A DNA stretch of 64,000 nucleotides from Actinoplanes lobatus (GTDB lineage Bacteria > Actinomycetota > Actinomycetes > Mycobacteriales > Micromonosporaceae): contig NZ_JACHNC010000001.1 of NCBI RefSeq assembly GCF_014205215.1, positions 6,816,501-6,880,500 of the forward strand, read 5' to 3'. The position numbers and the translations under genes were made by a program. Positions 41,990-50,065 of this stretch are shown piece by piece. Each line of letters starts with the position of its first letter. Positions within the stretch are counted from its first letter, which is position 1. Below the pieces are notes generated by a model, which made no database searches, was not told the DNA's origin, and saw nothing but the letters and a program-made list of their open reading frames with translations.

Positions 41990-44773
41990 TCAGAGTGTCG
42001 CGGGGAGCCGGTGGAGCCGCTCGCGCAGCGCGTCGGCACGGGCCTGGTCCAGTTCGTCGAGGATCTCCGACGCCGCCCGCCACGCTCGGCGGGTCTCCTC
42101 GAGATCGTCGCCGGCCAGGTGGCTTTCACCGAGGTGGATCAGGGTCCCCGCGACAGCGCTCTGGTCGCCGAGACTCCGCATCATCTCCACGCTGCGCTGG
42201 AAACACTCGATCGCCTGAGGGTGGTCACCGAGCCGGTGGTGGATGTAGCCGACGCTGTCCCAGCTGGTCGCCTCGCCGTGCCGGTCCCCGTACTGCTGAA
42301 GCAGGAGCAACGCCTGCCGGCAGTGTGCCAACGCCTCGTGGTAGTCGCCGAGTTGGGCGTATTCCCAGCCCAGTGCGCTGAAGCTGCGGGCCTGTCCGCG
42401 GATGTGGCCGGCGTCGCGGAAGAGGTTCAGGGCGATCTTCGCCTTCTCCAGGGCGGCGTCGTGGCGGCGCATCAGATCGAACTGCCGGGCGATGTCCAGG
42501 TGGATGTGCCCCTGGCCGACCACGTCACCCAGCGCGCTGACGAAGTCGAGTGCCTGCTGGTACTGCGCATCCGCCTCGGCGTAGCGGCCGAGCCGGTCGT
42601 AGGCGTCGGCCAGGTATCGGTGGGCCGTGGCCCGCGCGCCGAGGTCACCGCACCGGGCCGTCGCGGCGACGGCTGTGCGCTGGGCTGCCAGTTGATCGTG
42701 GCGATACCCCTGTCGGCTCAGCCAGGGCTTGATCGCCCAAGCGAGTTGCCAGGCGTGCACGACAAGCCCCTCGGCCGCCGCGTGATCGATGGCGGCGAGC
42801 AGCGCCGCGCGTTCGGCCGCGAGCCAGGCCAGGGCCTGCGGCGGGCCGGCCGGCATCGGCAGGTGCACCCCGGCAGCGGCGGGCGCGAGCTGGATCGGAT
42901 CACGGACCGTTTCGAGCTGGAGGTCCGCCTGTCGCGCGCCGTGCAGGTAGTGGTCCAGCAGACGATCCATCGCGGCACGGCGTTCGTCCACGGAGTCCGC
43001 CTCCTGCGCCAGTTCCCGCGCGTACGTCCTGAGCAGGTCGTGGAAGGCGTACCGGCCCGGGGAGCACTCGTCGATCAGTCTGGCCCGGGTCAGCTCGGCG
43101 ATCAGGGTGCGTACCCGGCTGATCGGCTGGCCGGCGAGGCTCGTCGCCGCGCTCAGGCTCAGGTCGGGACCGAGATGCCGGCCGAGCAGCCGGAAGAGGC
43201 GGGCGGCGTCCGGGCCGAGGGCCTGATAGGAGCACGAGAAGACGGTTCGCAGATCGGTGACGGGGTCGCCGTTCGCGAAGGCGTCCAGGCCGTTTCGGCC
43301 TTCCCGCAGCTCGGCCGCGAGCGCTGCGAGCGGAAAGCCGGGGTTGGTGACGGCGCGGGCGGCCACCACGGCGAGCGCCAGTGGAAGCCGTCCGCAGTAC
43401 TCGACGATGTCGTCGGCTGCGGCCTGCTCGCCCGCGATTCGCTGCGCGCCCAGGCGGCTGGTCAGGAAGGTGCGTGCGTCCGCCGCCGACGGCCGGTCCA
43501 GCACGAACGGGATCGCCCCGTGCCCGGCTACCAGGCCGGCCATCTGGTCGCGGCTGTTGACCACGACGAAGCAATCGGGTGTGCCGGGCAGCAGCGGGCG
43601 TACCTGTGCGGCGTCGCGGGCGTTGTCGAGTACGAGCAGGATCCGTTTCCCGGCGATCGTGCTCCGGAACAGGTCGGCCTGGGCGTCGAGGGCGGCCGGG
43701 ACCAGCCGTGCCGGCACCTCCAGGGCGGCCAGCAGCCGGGACAGTGCCTCGGCCGGCGCCATCACCGTGCCGGTCGGGTCGAAGCCGCGCAGGTTCAGAA
43801 ATATCTGCCCATCGGGAAAGCGGTCCGCGACCTGGTGGGCCCAGTGCAGGGTGAGGGCGGTCTTGCCCACACCGGCGGCCCCACCGATCAGCACGGGCGC
43901 CGTTTCGGCCCGCGGCGGCAGGAGTTCGTCGAGCGCGGCCAGTTGCCGCCGCCGACCGGTGAAGTACGGCACGTCAGCAGGCAGTTGCCGCAGGACACCG
44001 ACCGTCGCGGAGCGCTGGTCCGGGCGAGCCGGCGCCGGGCCGTCGGCGGTCAGGATCTGCCGGTGCGTGCGCTGTAGAGCCTCGCCGGGTTCGACGCCGA
44101 GATCTTCGGCCAGCCGGCGCCGGGTGTCCCGGAACAGCTCGAGGGCGTCACTGCGCCGGCCGTCACGGTGCAGCGCTTCCATCAGCAGGCGGATCGCCCG
44201 TTCGCGGAGGGGATGCCGGCCGACGAATCCGGAGAGCTGTGCCGCGACCTCGGCATGCCGGCCCGCCCCGAGGTCGGCCTCGGCGAGGTCCTCCACGGCG
44301 TGCAGCCGTTCCTGTTCGAGCGATTCGCCGGCCGTCGTGGACAGCCAGTCGCCGGCCACGTCGGCGAAGGCGGGACCACGCCACAGCGACAGCGCCGAGC
44401 GCAGTAGTTCGCCGGACTCGGCGGCCGGATCGGTTCGGGCCCGGCCGACGAGCAGACGGAACCGGTGCATGTCCACCAGTTGCCGCTCGATCTCGAGGCG
44501 ATAGCCCTGACCCACGGTGTGCAATGCGGCTTCGGGTACGGCGCTCAGCATGCGGCGGACCTTCGACACGTGGCCCTGCACCGCGTTGCGGGCCGAGACC
44601 GGCGGCTGTTCGCCCCACAACGCTGTGACGAGCTGATCGAAGGCGATCACCGTTCCGGGCTCCAACAGGAACATGCCCAGCAGCGTTCGCTGCTGGGCAT
44701 TCAACTGCCGGAGCTGACAGTCGTTCCTCCACACGCCGACGGGTCCCAGCACACGGAACGTCAGGTCGTCCAA
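41990..44773 (-). CDS. SARP/AfsR-type regulator with NB-ARC and TPR domains
   Basis: 927 residues. OmpR-like DNA-binding head and BTAD (about 1-245: L-G-P-V-G-V-W, W-G-E-Q-P-P, V-S-K-V-R-R, L-G-V-E-P-G-E-A-L). NB-ARC ATPase with Walker A G-G-A-A-G-V-G-K-T near 294 and L-L-V-L-D-N-A as Walker B. TPR repeats from about 660 (A-H-R-Y-L-A-D-A-Y-D-R-L-G-R). Such proteins activate secondary metabolism or morphology in actinomycetes. The start is a TTG close to GGAAGC, so an unusual start. No large biosynthetic cluster is next to it. Confidence 0.92.
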   Translation of the reverse strand: MDDLTFRVLGPVGVWRNDCQLRQLNAQQRTLLGMFLLEPGTVIAFDQLVTALWGEQPPVSARNAVQGHVSKVRRMLSAVPEAALHTVGQGYRLEIERQLVDMHRFRLLVGRARTDPAAESGELLRSALSLWRGPAFADVAGDWLSTTAGESLEQERLHAVEDLAEADLGAGRHAEVAAQLSGFVGRHPLRERAIRLLMEALHRDGRRSDALELFRDTRRRLAEDLGVEPGEALQRTHRQILTADGPAPARPDQRSATVGVLRQLPADVPYFTGRRRQLAALDELLPPRAETAPVLIGGAAGVGKTALTLHWAHQVADRFPDGQIFLNLRGFDPTGTVMAPAEALSRLLAALEVPARLVPAALDAQADLFRSTIAGKRILLVLDNARDAAQVRPLLPGTPDCFVVVNSRDQMAGLVAGHGAIPFVLDRPSAADARTFLTSRLGAQRIAGEQAAADDIVEYCGRLPLALAVVAARAVTNPGFPLAALAAELREGRNGLDAFANGDPVTDLRTVFSCSYQALGPDAARLFRLLGRHLGPDLSLSAATSLAGQPISRVRTLIAELTRARLIDECSPGRYAFHDLLRTYARELAQEADSVDERRAAMDRLLDHYLHGARQADLQLETVRDPIQLAPAAAGVHLPMPAGPPQALAWLAAERAALLAAIDHAAAEGLVVHAWQLAWAIKPWLSRQGYRHDQLAAQRTAVAATARCGDLGARATAHRYLADAYDRLGRYAEADAQYQQALDFVSALGDVVGQGHIHLDIARQFDLMRRHDAALEKAKIALNLFRDAGHIRGQARSFSALGWEYAQLGDYHEALAHCRQALLLLQQYGDRHGEATSWDSVGYIHHRLGDHPQAIECFQRSVEMMRSLGDQSAVAGTLIHLGESHLAGDDLEETRRAWRAASEILDELDQARADALRERLHRLPATL

Positions 44774-44883
44774 GCTTCCACCGTCCTATGTCGATCCTCG
44801 TCGGCGTGTCAGCCTACTGAGTGGATCAAAATGGGACGGTTCCTGATCGTTCGCGTGTTACACCGGGTGCGGTCGGCGCATGC

Positions 44884-45294
44884 TCAGTTCGACACCTCGT
44901 TCCAGTCGCAGTAGTCGACGACGGCCCAGTCTTCCTTCATCAGGCAGACGCCGATGCGAACGTTCTGGTTCTCGGGAAGGTTGAAGGTGGCTCCCTCCGA
45001 GGCCTTCCGGTCGGCACAGTTTCCGTTGCCGCCGACGTAGAACTGGTAGTCGAAGGCGAGCGTGCCGTTGGTCAGGCGGTGACCGACGACGGCCGCCACG
45101 GCCCAGCCGTCCGCTTCGATGTCGCAGATCTTGACGATGTCGTTGTCCGCGGTCCAGTAGACGACGCCACCGGGGTCGCCGTCGTCGGTCTTCCAGCTCT
45201 CGTTGTACGCCAGTGCCGGGCTGGCGACGGCGAACGACGTCACCACGGCGGCGGCGGACATCGCCATGGCGGACAAGGTCTTCTTCAATGCCAC
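44884..45294 (-). CDS. Small secreted protein of unknown function
   Basis: 136 residues. GTG start with GGGAGC upstream, clear Sec signal ending A-L-A near 30. The mature part (about 106 residues) has four Cys and alternating strands with aromatic residues (Y-W-T-A-D-N-D, F-D-Y-Q-F-Y-V-G-G). Probably a small disulfide-bonded beta protein. No family recognised. Divergent from the membrane protein at 45568. Confidence 0.75.
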   Translation of the reverse strand: MALKKTLSAMAMSAAAVVTSFAVASPALAYNESWKTDDGDPGGVVYWTADNDIVKICDIEADGWAVAAVVGHRLTNGTLAFDYQFYVGGNGNCADRKASEGATFNLPENQNVRIGVCLMKEDWAVVDYCDWNEVSN

Positions 45295-45361
45295 AAGAGC
45301 TCCCGTGCTAGATCCAGATGGATGCGGAGAACCTATTCAGCGGCGCTGATCAGGCGAATAA

Positions 45362-45381
45362 AACTCGCTGAAATTCGAGTT
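45362..45381. promoter_or_regulatory. Inverted repeat in a divergent promoter region
   Basis: AACTCG-CTGAAATT-CGAGTT in the AT-richer 273-bp gap between the small secreted protein and the 641-aa membrane protein genes. Possible operator. Confidence 0.3.
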
Positions 45382-45567
45382 GTCGCGGCGCCCTGGGTAT
45401 TCGGCGTCCTCATTGCGGCACGCCCGCCTGTGACGAGCAGGCGGACGGTGAATGTCTTTCTCATCGCTGGTTCGATGTCGCGTCACCCGGAGGGGGAGTG
45501 ATGTTGCGGGTGTTTATCCTGCTTTCGTCTGGTTTGCGCTTTTTAGGTAGATAGGAGCTGAACCGCG

Positions 45568-47493
45568 GTGAACTCGGACAGTCCCGGCCGGCGGTTCGCG
45601 CTTGTTGCGGCGCTTGCCGCAGTGTTGAGCGTGCCGGCCGCCCTCGCCTCCAGCAGTCCCGCCACCGCGGCGCCCGCTGGATCGTCGGCCACGCTCGACA
45701 TCCTCCCGGCCGAAGGGCTTCCCGGCGCCACGGTCAGCGCCGTCGCCACCGGCCTGCCGGAATACTGCACGGACATCGCCTTCTACTGGCGAGGCCAGAA
45801 CGCGATCACCGCGACCCTGTCCAACACTGTCGGCGTCGTCCGCGCCCAGTTGCGCATCCCCGACGGCACGGATCCCGGCCCGGTGCTCATCGAGGCCAGG
45901 TGTGACGACGACCCCGAACCGGACGAGGACCCGATGTCGGGGGCGGGTCCCTCCGCCGGATTCACCGTTCTCGACCGGCCACCGCCGCGGCCGGGGTCTC
46001 TCCAACCGTCACCGGAACCGGAGCCGGGCCCGGTCAAGGGCGATCCCCGGGCCGCCGAGCCCACGACGAAGTGGACCTCGATCGTCACCGCCCGGCCCCG
46101 TACATCGACCTCAGCCGTGACAGCGCCGTCCCGCACGCCACGGTCCGCCCCGGCCGCCTCCCCGAAGCGGCCCGCCGACCCGCCGTCGGCCGGCTCCGGC
46201 CCGGCGGCGACGCTCACACCGGCGGCGACGCTCACACCGGCGCCGTCGCTCACCCGTACGCCATCATCGGTCACCGAATCACCCACGCCGCTCGCGGCGA
46301 AGCCGGTGGGGTTCACACCGATCCGGGCCAGCTGGACCATGCCCACGCTCGACGACGTCTCCCTGGACCCGTCGCGCCTGCTGCTCGTCGCGGCCATGGC
46401 GGTCCTGCTGTTCATCCTGGTCGCGTTCCCCTCCGACGTGTTCAACAAGACCTACGAGAACCGCCGGGAGGAGATCCACGGGGCGATCCGCGCCCTGGGT
46501 GTCACACGCCGCAACCGGATGCCGTCCTGGCTCCAGGTAACCCTGCTGGTCGCGGTCGCGGTCGGCGCCGCCTTCCTCTCCGGCCGGAGCGAGGGCCCCG
46601 CCGCGCAGCTGCCGGACGGCAACTGGGCCCTGAACCTGGCCGCCATGCTCATCGCGGTGCCGTTGGTGATGGCCGCCTACAGCGGCCCAGGCGAGATCTA
46701 CCTGTGCAGGATCCGGGGCAGGGCGTCCCTCTACGTGCCGCCCGTCGCACTGGCGGTGGGCGTTGCCTGCGCGGTCTTCTCACAGGTCTGTGAGCTCAAC
46801 CCCACCTATGCCTACGGCCTGTTCTGCACCTTCATCCTCTTCAAGGGTCAGAAGCAGGCGACCCGGATCAAGCCGACCGAAGCGCAACGGGCGTACGGCG
46901 TCCTGTGGAGCGTCGCCGGCCTCACCGCGCTGATCGCTCTCGGATACATCGGCTTCAGCGTGAACTGGGAGAGCGCGCACGCCGCCGGCGCCGGCTGGTA
47001 CACGGTTCTGTTCGATGCGGTGGCCTACTGGGTGGTGGTGCTCGGCGCCGAAAGCCTGGTTTTCGCCCTGATCCCGATGCGTTTTCTGGACGGCCGTACG
47101 TTGGCCGGCTGGCGGTTGCTCGCCTGGACACCGCTGCAGATCGCCGCCGGCTTCTTCTTCTGGTACGTGATTCAGCGTCGCGGCGAAGTCAACGGACTCC
47201 GGCCGACCGGCGACGAATGGTTACGCGCGATGGGCTTCTTCCTGCTCTTCGGCCTGGCCGCGATGACCTTCTGGGGCTATTTCCAGTGGAAGGGACGGCC
47301 CACGGCGGGATTCAGCACACGGCCGATGCCCCCGCTCACCGCCCTCTTCCAGCCGGTCACCTTCGCCGGCCGGCTGCGGACCGAAACGGCGGAGCTGGCA
47401 AAGACGGTGAGGCGCGGTCTTGTGCGGCGCAGCGCGATCCGCGCAAAGAAAGGTGAACGCGTGTCACCGATCGAGACACACCTGGAGGGGTAG
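45568..47493 (+). CDS. Polytopic membrane protein with Pro/Thr-rich outer region
   Basis: 641 residues from a GTG. Signal peptide (cleavage near T-A-A-P about 35), an Ig-like outer domain (about 40-135, L-P-G-A-T-V-S-A-V-A-T-G-L) with two Cys, a long Pro/Ser/Thr stretch to about 250, then about eight helices between 270 and 600, and a basic cytoplasmic tail. The segment F-P-S-D-V-F-N-K-T-Y-E-N-R-R-E-E-I after the first helix is a conserved-looking cytoplasmic loop. It lies upstream of the VWA-tubulin cluster on the same strand but 304 bp away. Role unknown. Confidence 0.7.
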   Translation: MNSDSPGRRFALVAALAAVLSVPAALASSSPATAAPAGSSATLDILPAEGLPGATVSAVATGLPEYCTDIAFYWRGQNAITATLSNTVGVVRAQLRIPDGTDPGPVLIEARCDDDPEPDEDPMSGAGPSAGFTVLDRPPPRPGSLQPSPEPEPGPVKGDPRAAEPTTKWTSIVTARPRTSTSAVTAPSRTPRSAPAASPKRPADPPSAGSGPAATLTPAATLTPAPSLTRTPSSVTESPTPLAAKPVGFTPIRASWTMPTLDDVSLDPSRLLLVAAMAVLLFILVAFPSDVFNKTYENRREEIHGAIRALGVTRRNRMPSWLQVTLLVAVAVGAAFLSGRSEGPAAQLPDGNWALNLAAMLIAVPLVMAAYSGPGEIYLCRIRGRASLYVPPVALAVGVACAVFSQVCELNPTYAYGLFCTFILFKGQKQATRIKPTEAQRAYGVLWSVAGLTALIALGYIGFSVNWESAHAAGAGWYTVLFDAVAYWVVVLGAESLVFALIPMRFLDGRTLAGWRLLAWTPLQIAAGFFFWYVIQRRGEVNGLRPTGDEWLRAMGFFLLFGLAAMTFWGYFQWKGRPTAGFSTRPMPPLTALFQPVTFAGRLRTETAELAKTVRRGLVRRSAIRAKKGERVSPIETHLEG

Positions 47494-47797
47494 TCCGATC
47501 GGGCGGAATGCGGCCTCGGGCAGGGTAATCCGAACGAGCGTCCTCCGCGGTTCCGGTGTGCGGGAGAGAGCCGGACGGCTTTTTGCGGTGATCACGTATC
47601 CGCAGTTCGGGGCGGTCCTCCATAGGCGGTCAGCTGGTTGCGCCGTAATTCGGTATCTGACGGACGTGTCAGTTCGGCTACGGCGTACCCACGTTTTTTT
47701 GATTCCCGATTCATTTCGCTTCCGGGCCTAGCCTGGTCGTCAACCCGGACTCTCGCGGTGCGGTCCGGTGGGCGCGGCGAAATGCGGAGGGAATTCC
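47494..47797. other. Regulatory gap before the VWA gene
   Basis: 304 bases without a supported gene. It holds a small hairpin with T-run near its start (47569-47584), the dyad CTGAC-GGACGT-GTCAG (47657-47672), and a T7 run near 47695-47701. The promoter of the VWA-tubulin operon should be here. Confidence 0.5.
47569..47584 (+). terminator. Small intrinsic terminator
   Basis: AGCC-GGAC-GGCT hairpin (47569-47580) followed directly by TTTT, 75 bp after the membrane protein gene. The stem is short. Confidence 0.45.
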
Positions 47798-50050
47798 ATG
47801 ATCGGCAGATTCGGCCGGGCAGTCGCGGCGGCGTCGCTCGTGGCGGGCGCCCTCGGGGTTCCCGTCAACCCGGCGCAGGCCGCCCCCTCGCCGGGCGGCG
47901 AGGTCGAGCCGATCCATCTGGCGATCGCCGTCGACGAGTCGGGCAGTCTCAGCGACGACGAGGTGCGGCAGGAGCGGATCGCCGCCGCCAGTGTCGCGAT
48001 CGCCGAACTGTCCCCGCAATCCGATGTGACCGTGTTCGGGTTCGGCAGCAACGCCGGGAACGTACAGGCCGTCGACCCGAACCGGATCTGCGAACTCGCG
48101 GCCGGAGCGGGCGCCGTGGCCCGCGACGCCATGGTCGCCTGCGTGCAGGACAACATCCAGCGGCGTACGGGAGAGAGCGCCGACACCGACTTCGTGGCCG
48201 CGCTCGGCCAGGGCGTCGACACGCTCACCCGGACGCCCGACGACCGGCGGCGGATCCTGCTGCTGCTCACCGACGGCCAACTCGACGTCCGCCGGGACGG
48301 CCACTACGGCAGCACACCGGAGGGCCGCCAGCGGGAGGCGGAGAAGGAGATCCGGGACCGGATCCTGCCGGCGGCCAAGGACGGCGGGGTGCAGATCTGG
48401 CCGTTGGGGTTCGGTGACGACGTAAGCGCCGAACTGCTCGACGTGATGGCCGCGCAGAGCGCCTCGGCCCGATGCTCACAGGGCAAGGTCGCCCCTGAGG
48501 CGCGTCTGGTCGCCGACGGGGCGGCCGCGGTCACCGCCATGATGGACGCCTTCGTGAAGGGCCGCTGCCTCAACTCGAAGCCTCCCCAGCAGGGCCGGAT
48601 CGGCAAGGGGGAGAGGATCGAGCTCAGCGTCACCGTGCCGGCCATCGCCACCGACGGCGCCATCAACGTCACCAAGGGCGGCGACGAACGGATCAAGGTG
48701 AAGTTCATCGGGCCGGACGGCAAGACGGCGCCGGCCACCGGCACGGTCGGTGACACCACCTTCGAACTGGCCGGCAGCGGCGGACTCGTCGAGTCGCTGC
48801 GGATGCGCAACCCGGCCAGCGGCACCTGGCGGGTCGAGCTGACCGCCCCGGCGGACGCGAATCCCGGCACCGTCACCGTCCGGGCGGTGTGGCAGGGGGT
48901 GCTGCACACCGTCTTCGTGCTCGATCCGCCCAGCCCGCGGGCCGGCGAGACGGTGTCGGTGCTGATGCGGCCGCAAACCCGGACCGCGGAGATCGGCGAC
49001 CCGTCCGAACTGGCCGGATACTCCTTCGCCGCGCAGGTCAGCGGCACCGGCCTGAACCAGCCGCTGCGGCTGGCCGACGACGGCGCCGGGGCGGACGAAC
49101 ACGACGGCGACACCTATTACAGCGCCAGCTTCACCCTGCCCCCGACGGCGACGGGCAGCTACCGGGTGGTCGGCACCGCGGTCGGACCCGGCGTGGATAC
49201 GGACCGGCAGGAGACCACCTTCCGGATCGCCGCGCCCGGCCCGCAGGTACGGGCACGGATCCTGCTCGACGCCCGGACCGCGTTGCCCGGCGCCGAGGTC
49301 ACCGGCACGATCCAGGCCTCCAACGAGTCCGGCGCCGCGGTACCCGCCCGGATCGTGCTCACCGGCGTGAAGCACGACGGCACGGTCACCGCCTTGCCGA
49401 CCGGCATCACGCTCGCGGCCGGCCCCTCCGAGACCCGCTTCACGCTGACCGTCGCCGACGACGCCGCACCCGGCCCGGCCGGTGGGAAAGTGGAGGTGGT
49501 CGCCGCCGACGGCATCGTGGGCAACGCGCCCCTGGCACTGACCGTGCTGGCGCCGCCCAGCCTGCTGGAACGGTTCGGGCTCTACCTGCTGGCGGCCGTG
49601 GTCGTGCTGGCCACCCTGCTCGTGGTCCTGCTGCTGGCTCGCCGCCGCCGGCGGGCCGCGATCGAGGTGAAGGGCCTCGCCGTCGCCCTGCACGAGGACG
49701 GCCGGGAACTACCGCCGCAGCTGGTCGCGCCGGCCGGCACCCGGTTCGAGTTCGACGTGCTCGTCCCCGACGACGGTTCGGCGCCCGCGCTGCGACGGGT
49801 GTCCGCCGGCAGCGACCGCTACCGCATCGAACGCGGCACCGACGGTTCGGTACGCCTGTTCGTCCCGGACGCCGACACCCTCCCGGACAGCCCGTTTCTG
49901 CCGCTCGCCCCGGGCGCGGTGGTGCCGCTGCCCCGACATCCGCGGCTCGGCCTGCGGCTGTCCGGCCGCACCACCGCACCGGCCGCCATCGCGGCGCCCG
50001 ACGACGCCACACAACCGCTGTACCTCAGCGGACGCGACGACGACCTCTAG
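47798..50050 (+). CDS. Membrane-anchored VWA-domain protein
   Basis: 750 residues. Signal peptide (cleavage after A-Q-A near 28). VWA domain about 38-245 with complete MIDAS: D-E-S-G-S at 46-50, Thr in the D-T-D-F-V region, Asp in L-T-D-G-Q. Outer Ig-like beta domains follow to about 590, a single helix (about 593-615), then basic R-R-R-R-R and a cytoplasmic beta-rich domain. VWA proteins bind partners through metal; here it could report or anchor outside contacts to the cytoplasmic tubulin/GTPase genes that follow 15 bp later. GGAGG precedes the ATG at 47798. Confidence 0.87.
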   Translation: MIGRFGRAVAAASLVAGALGVPVNPAQAAPSPGGEVEPIHLAIAVDESGSLSDDEVRQERIAAASVAIAELSPQSDVTVFGFGSNAGNVQAVDPNRICELAAGAGAVARDAMVACVQDNIQRRTGESADTDFVAALGQGVDTLTRTPDDRRRILLLLTDGQLDVRRDGHYGSTPEGRQREAEKEIRDRILPAAKDGGVQIWPLGFGDDVSAELLDVMAAQSASARCSQGKVAPEARLVADGAAAVTAMMDAFVKGRCLNSKPPQQGRIGKGERIELSVTVPAIATDGAINVTKGGDERIKVKFIGPDGKTAPATGTVGDTTFELAGSGGLVESLRMRNPASGTWRVELTAPADANPGTVTVRAVWQGVLHTVFVLDPPSPRAGETVSVLMRPQTRTAEIGDPSELAGYSFAAQVSGTGLNQPLRLADDGAGADEHDGDTYYSASFTLPPTATGSYRVVGTAVGPGVDTDRQETTFRIAAPGPQVRARILLDARTALPGAEVTGTIQASNESGAAVPARIVLTGVKHDGTVTALPTGITLAAGPSETRFTLTVADDAAPGPAGGKVEVVAADGIVGNAPLALTVLAPPSLLERFGLYLLAAVVVLATLLVVLLLARRRRRAAIEVKGLAVALHEDGRELPPQLVAPAGTRFEFDVLVPDDGSAPALRRVSAGSDRYRIERGTDGSVRLFVPDADTLPDSPFLPLAPGAVVPLPRHPRLGLRLSGRTTAPAAIAAPDDATQPLYLSGRDDDL

Positions 50051-50065
50051 AAACGGATACCGCGT

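Noticed and set aside
41600..44077. Plus-strand open frame of 825 aa
   Set aside because: Opposes the pectate lyase and SARP genes, both of which have clear domains.
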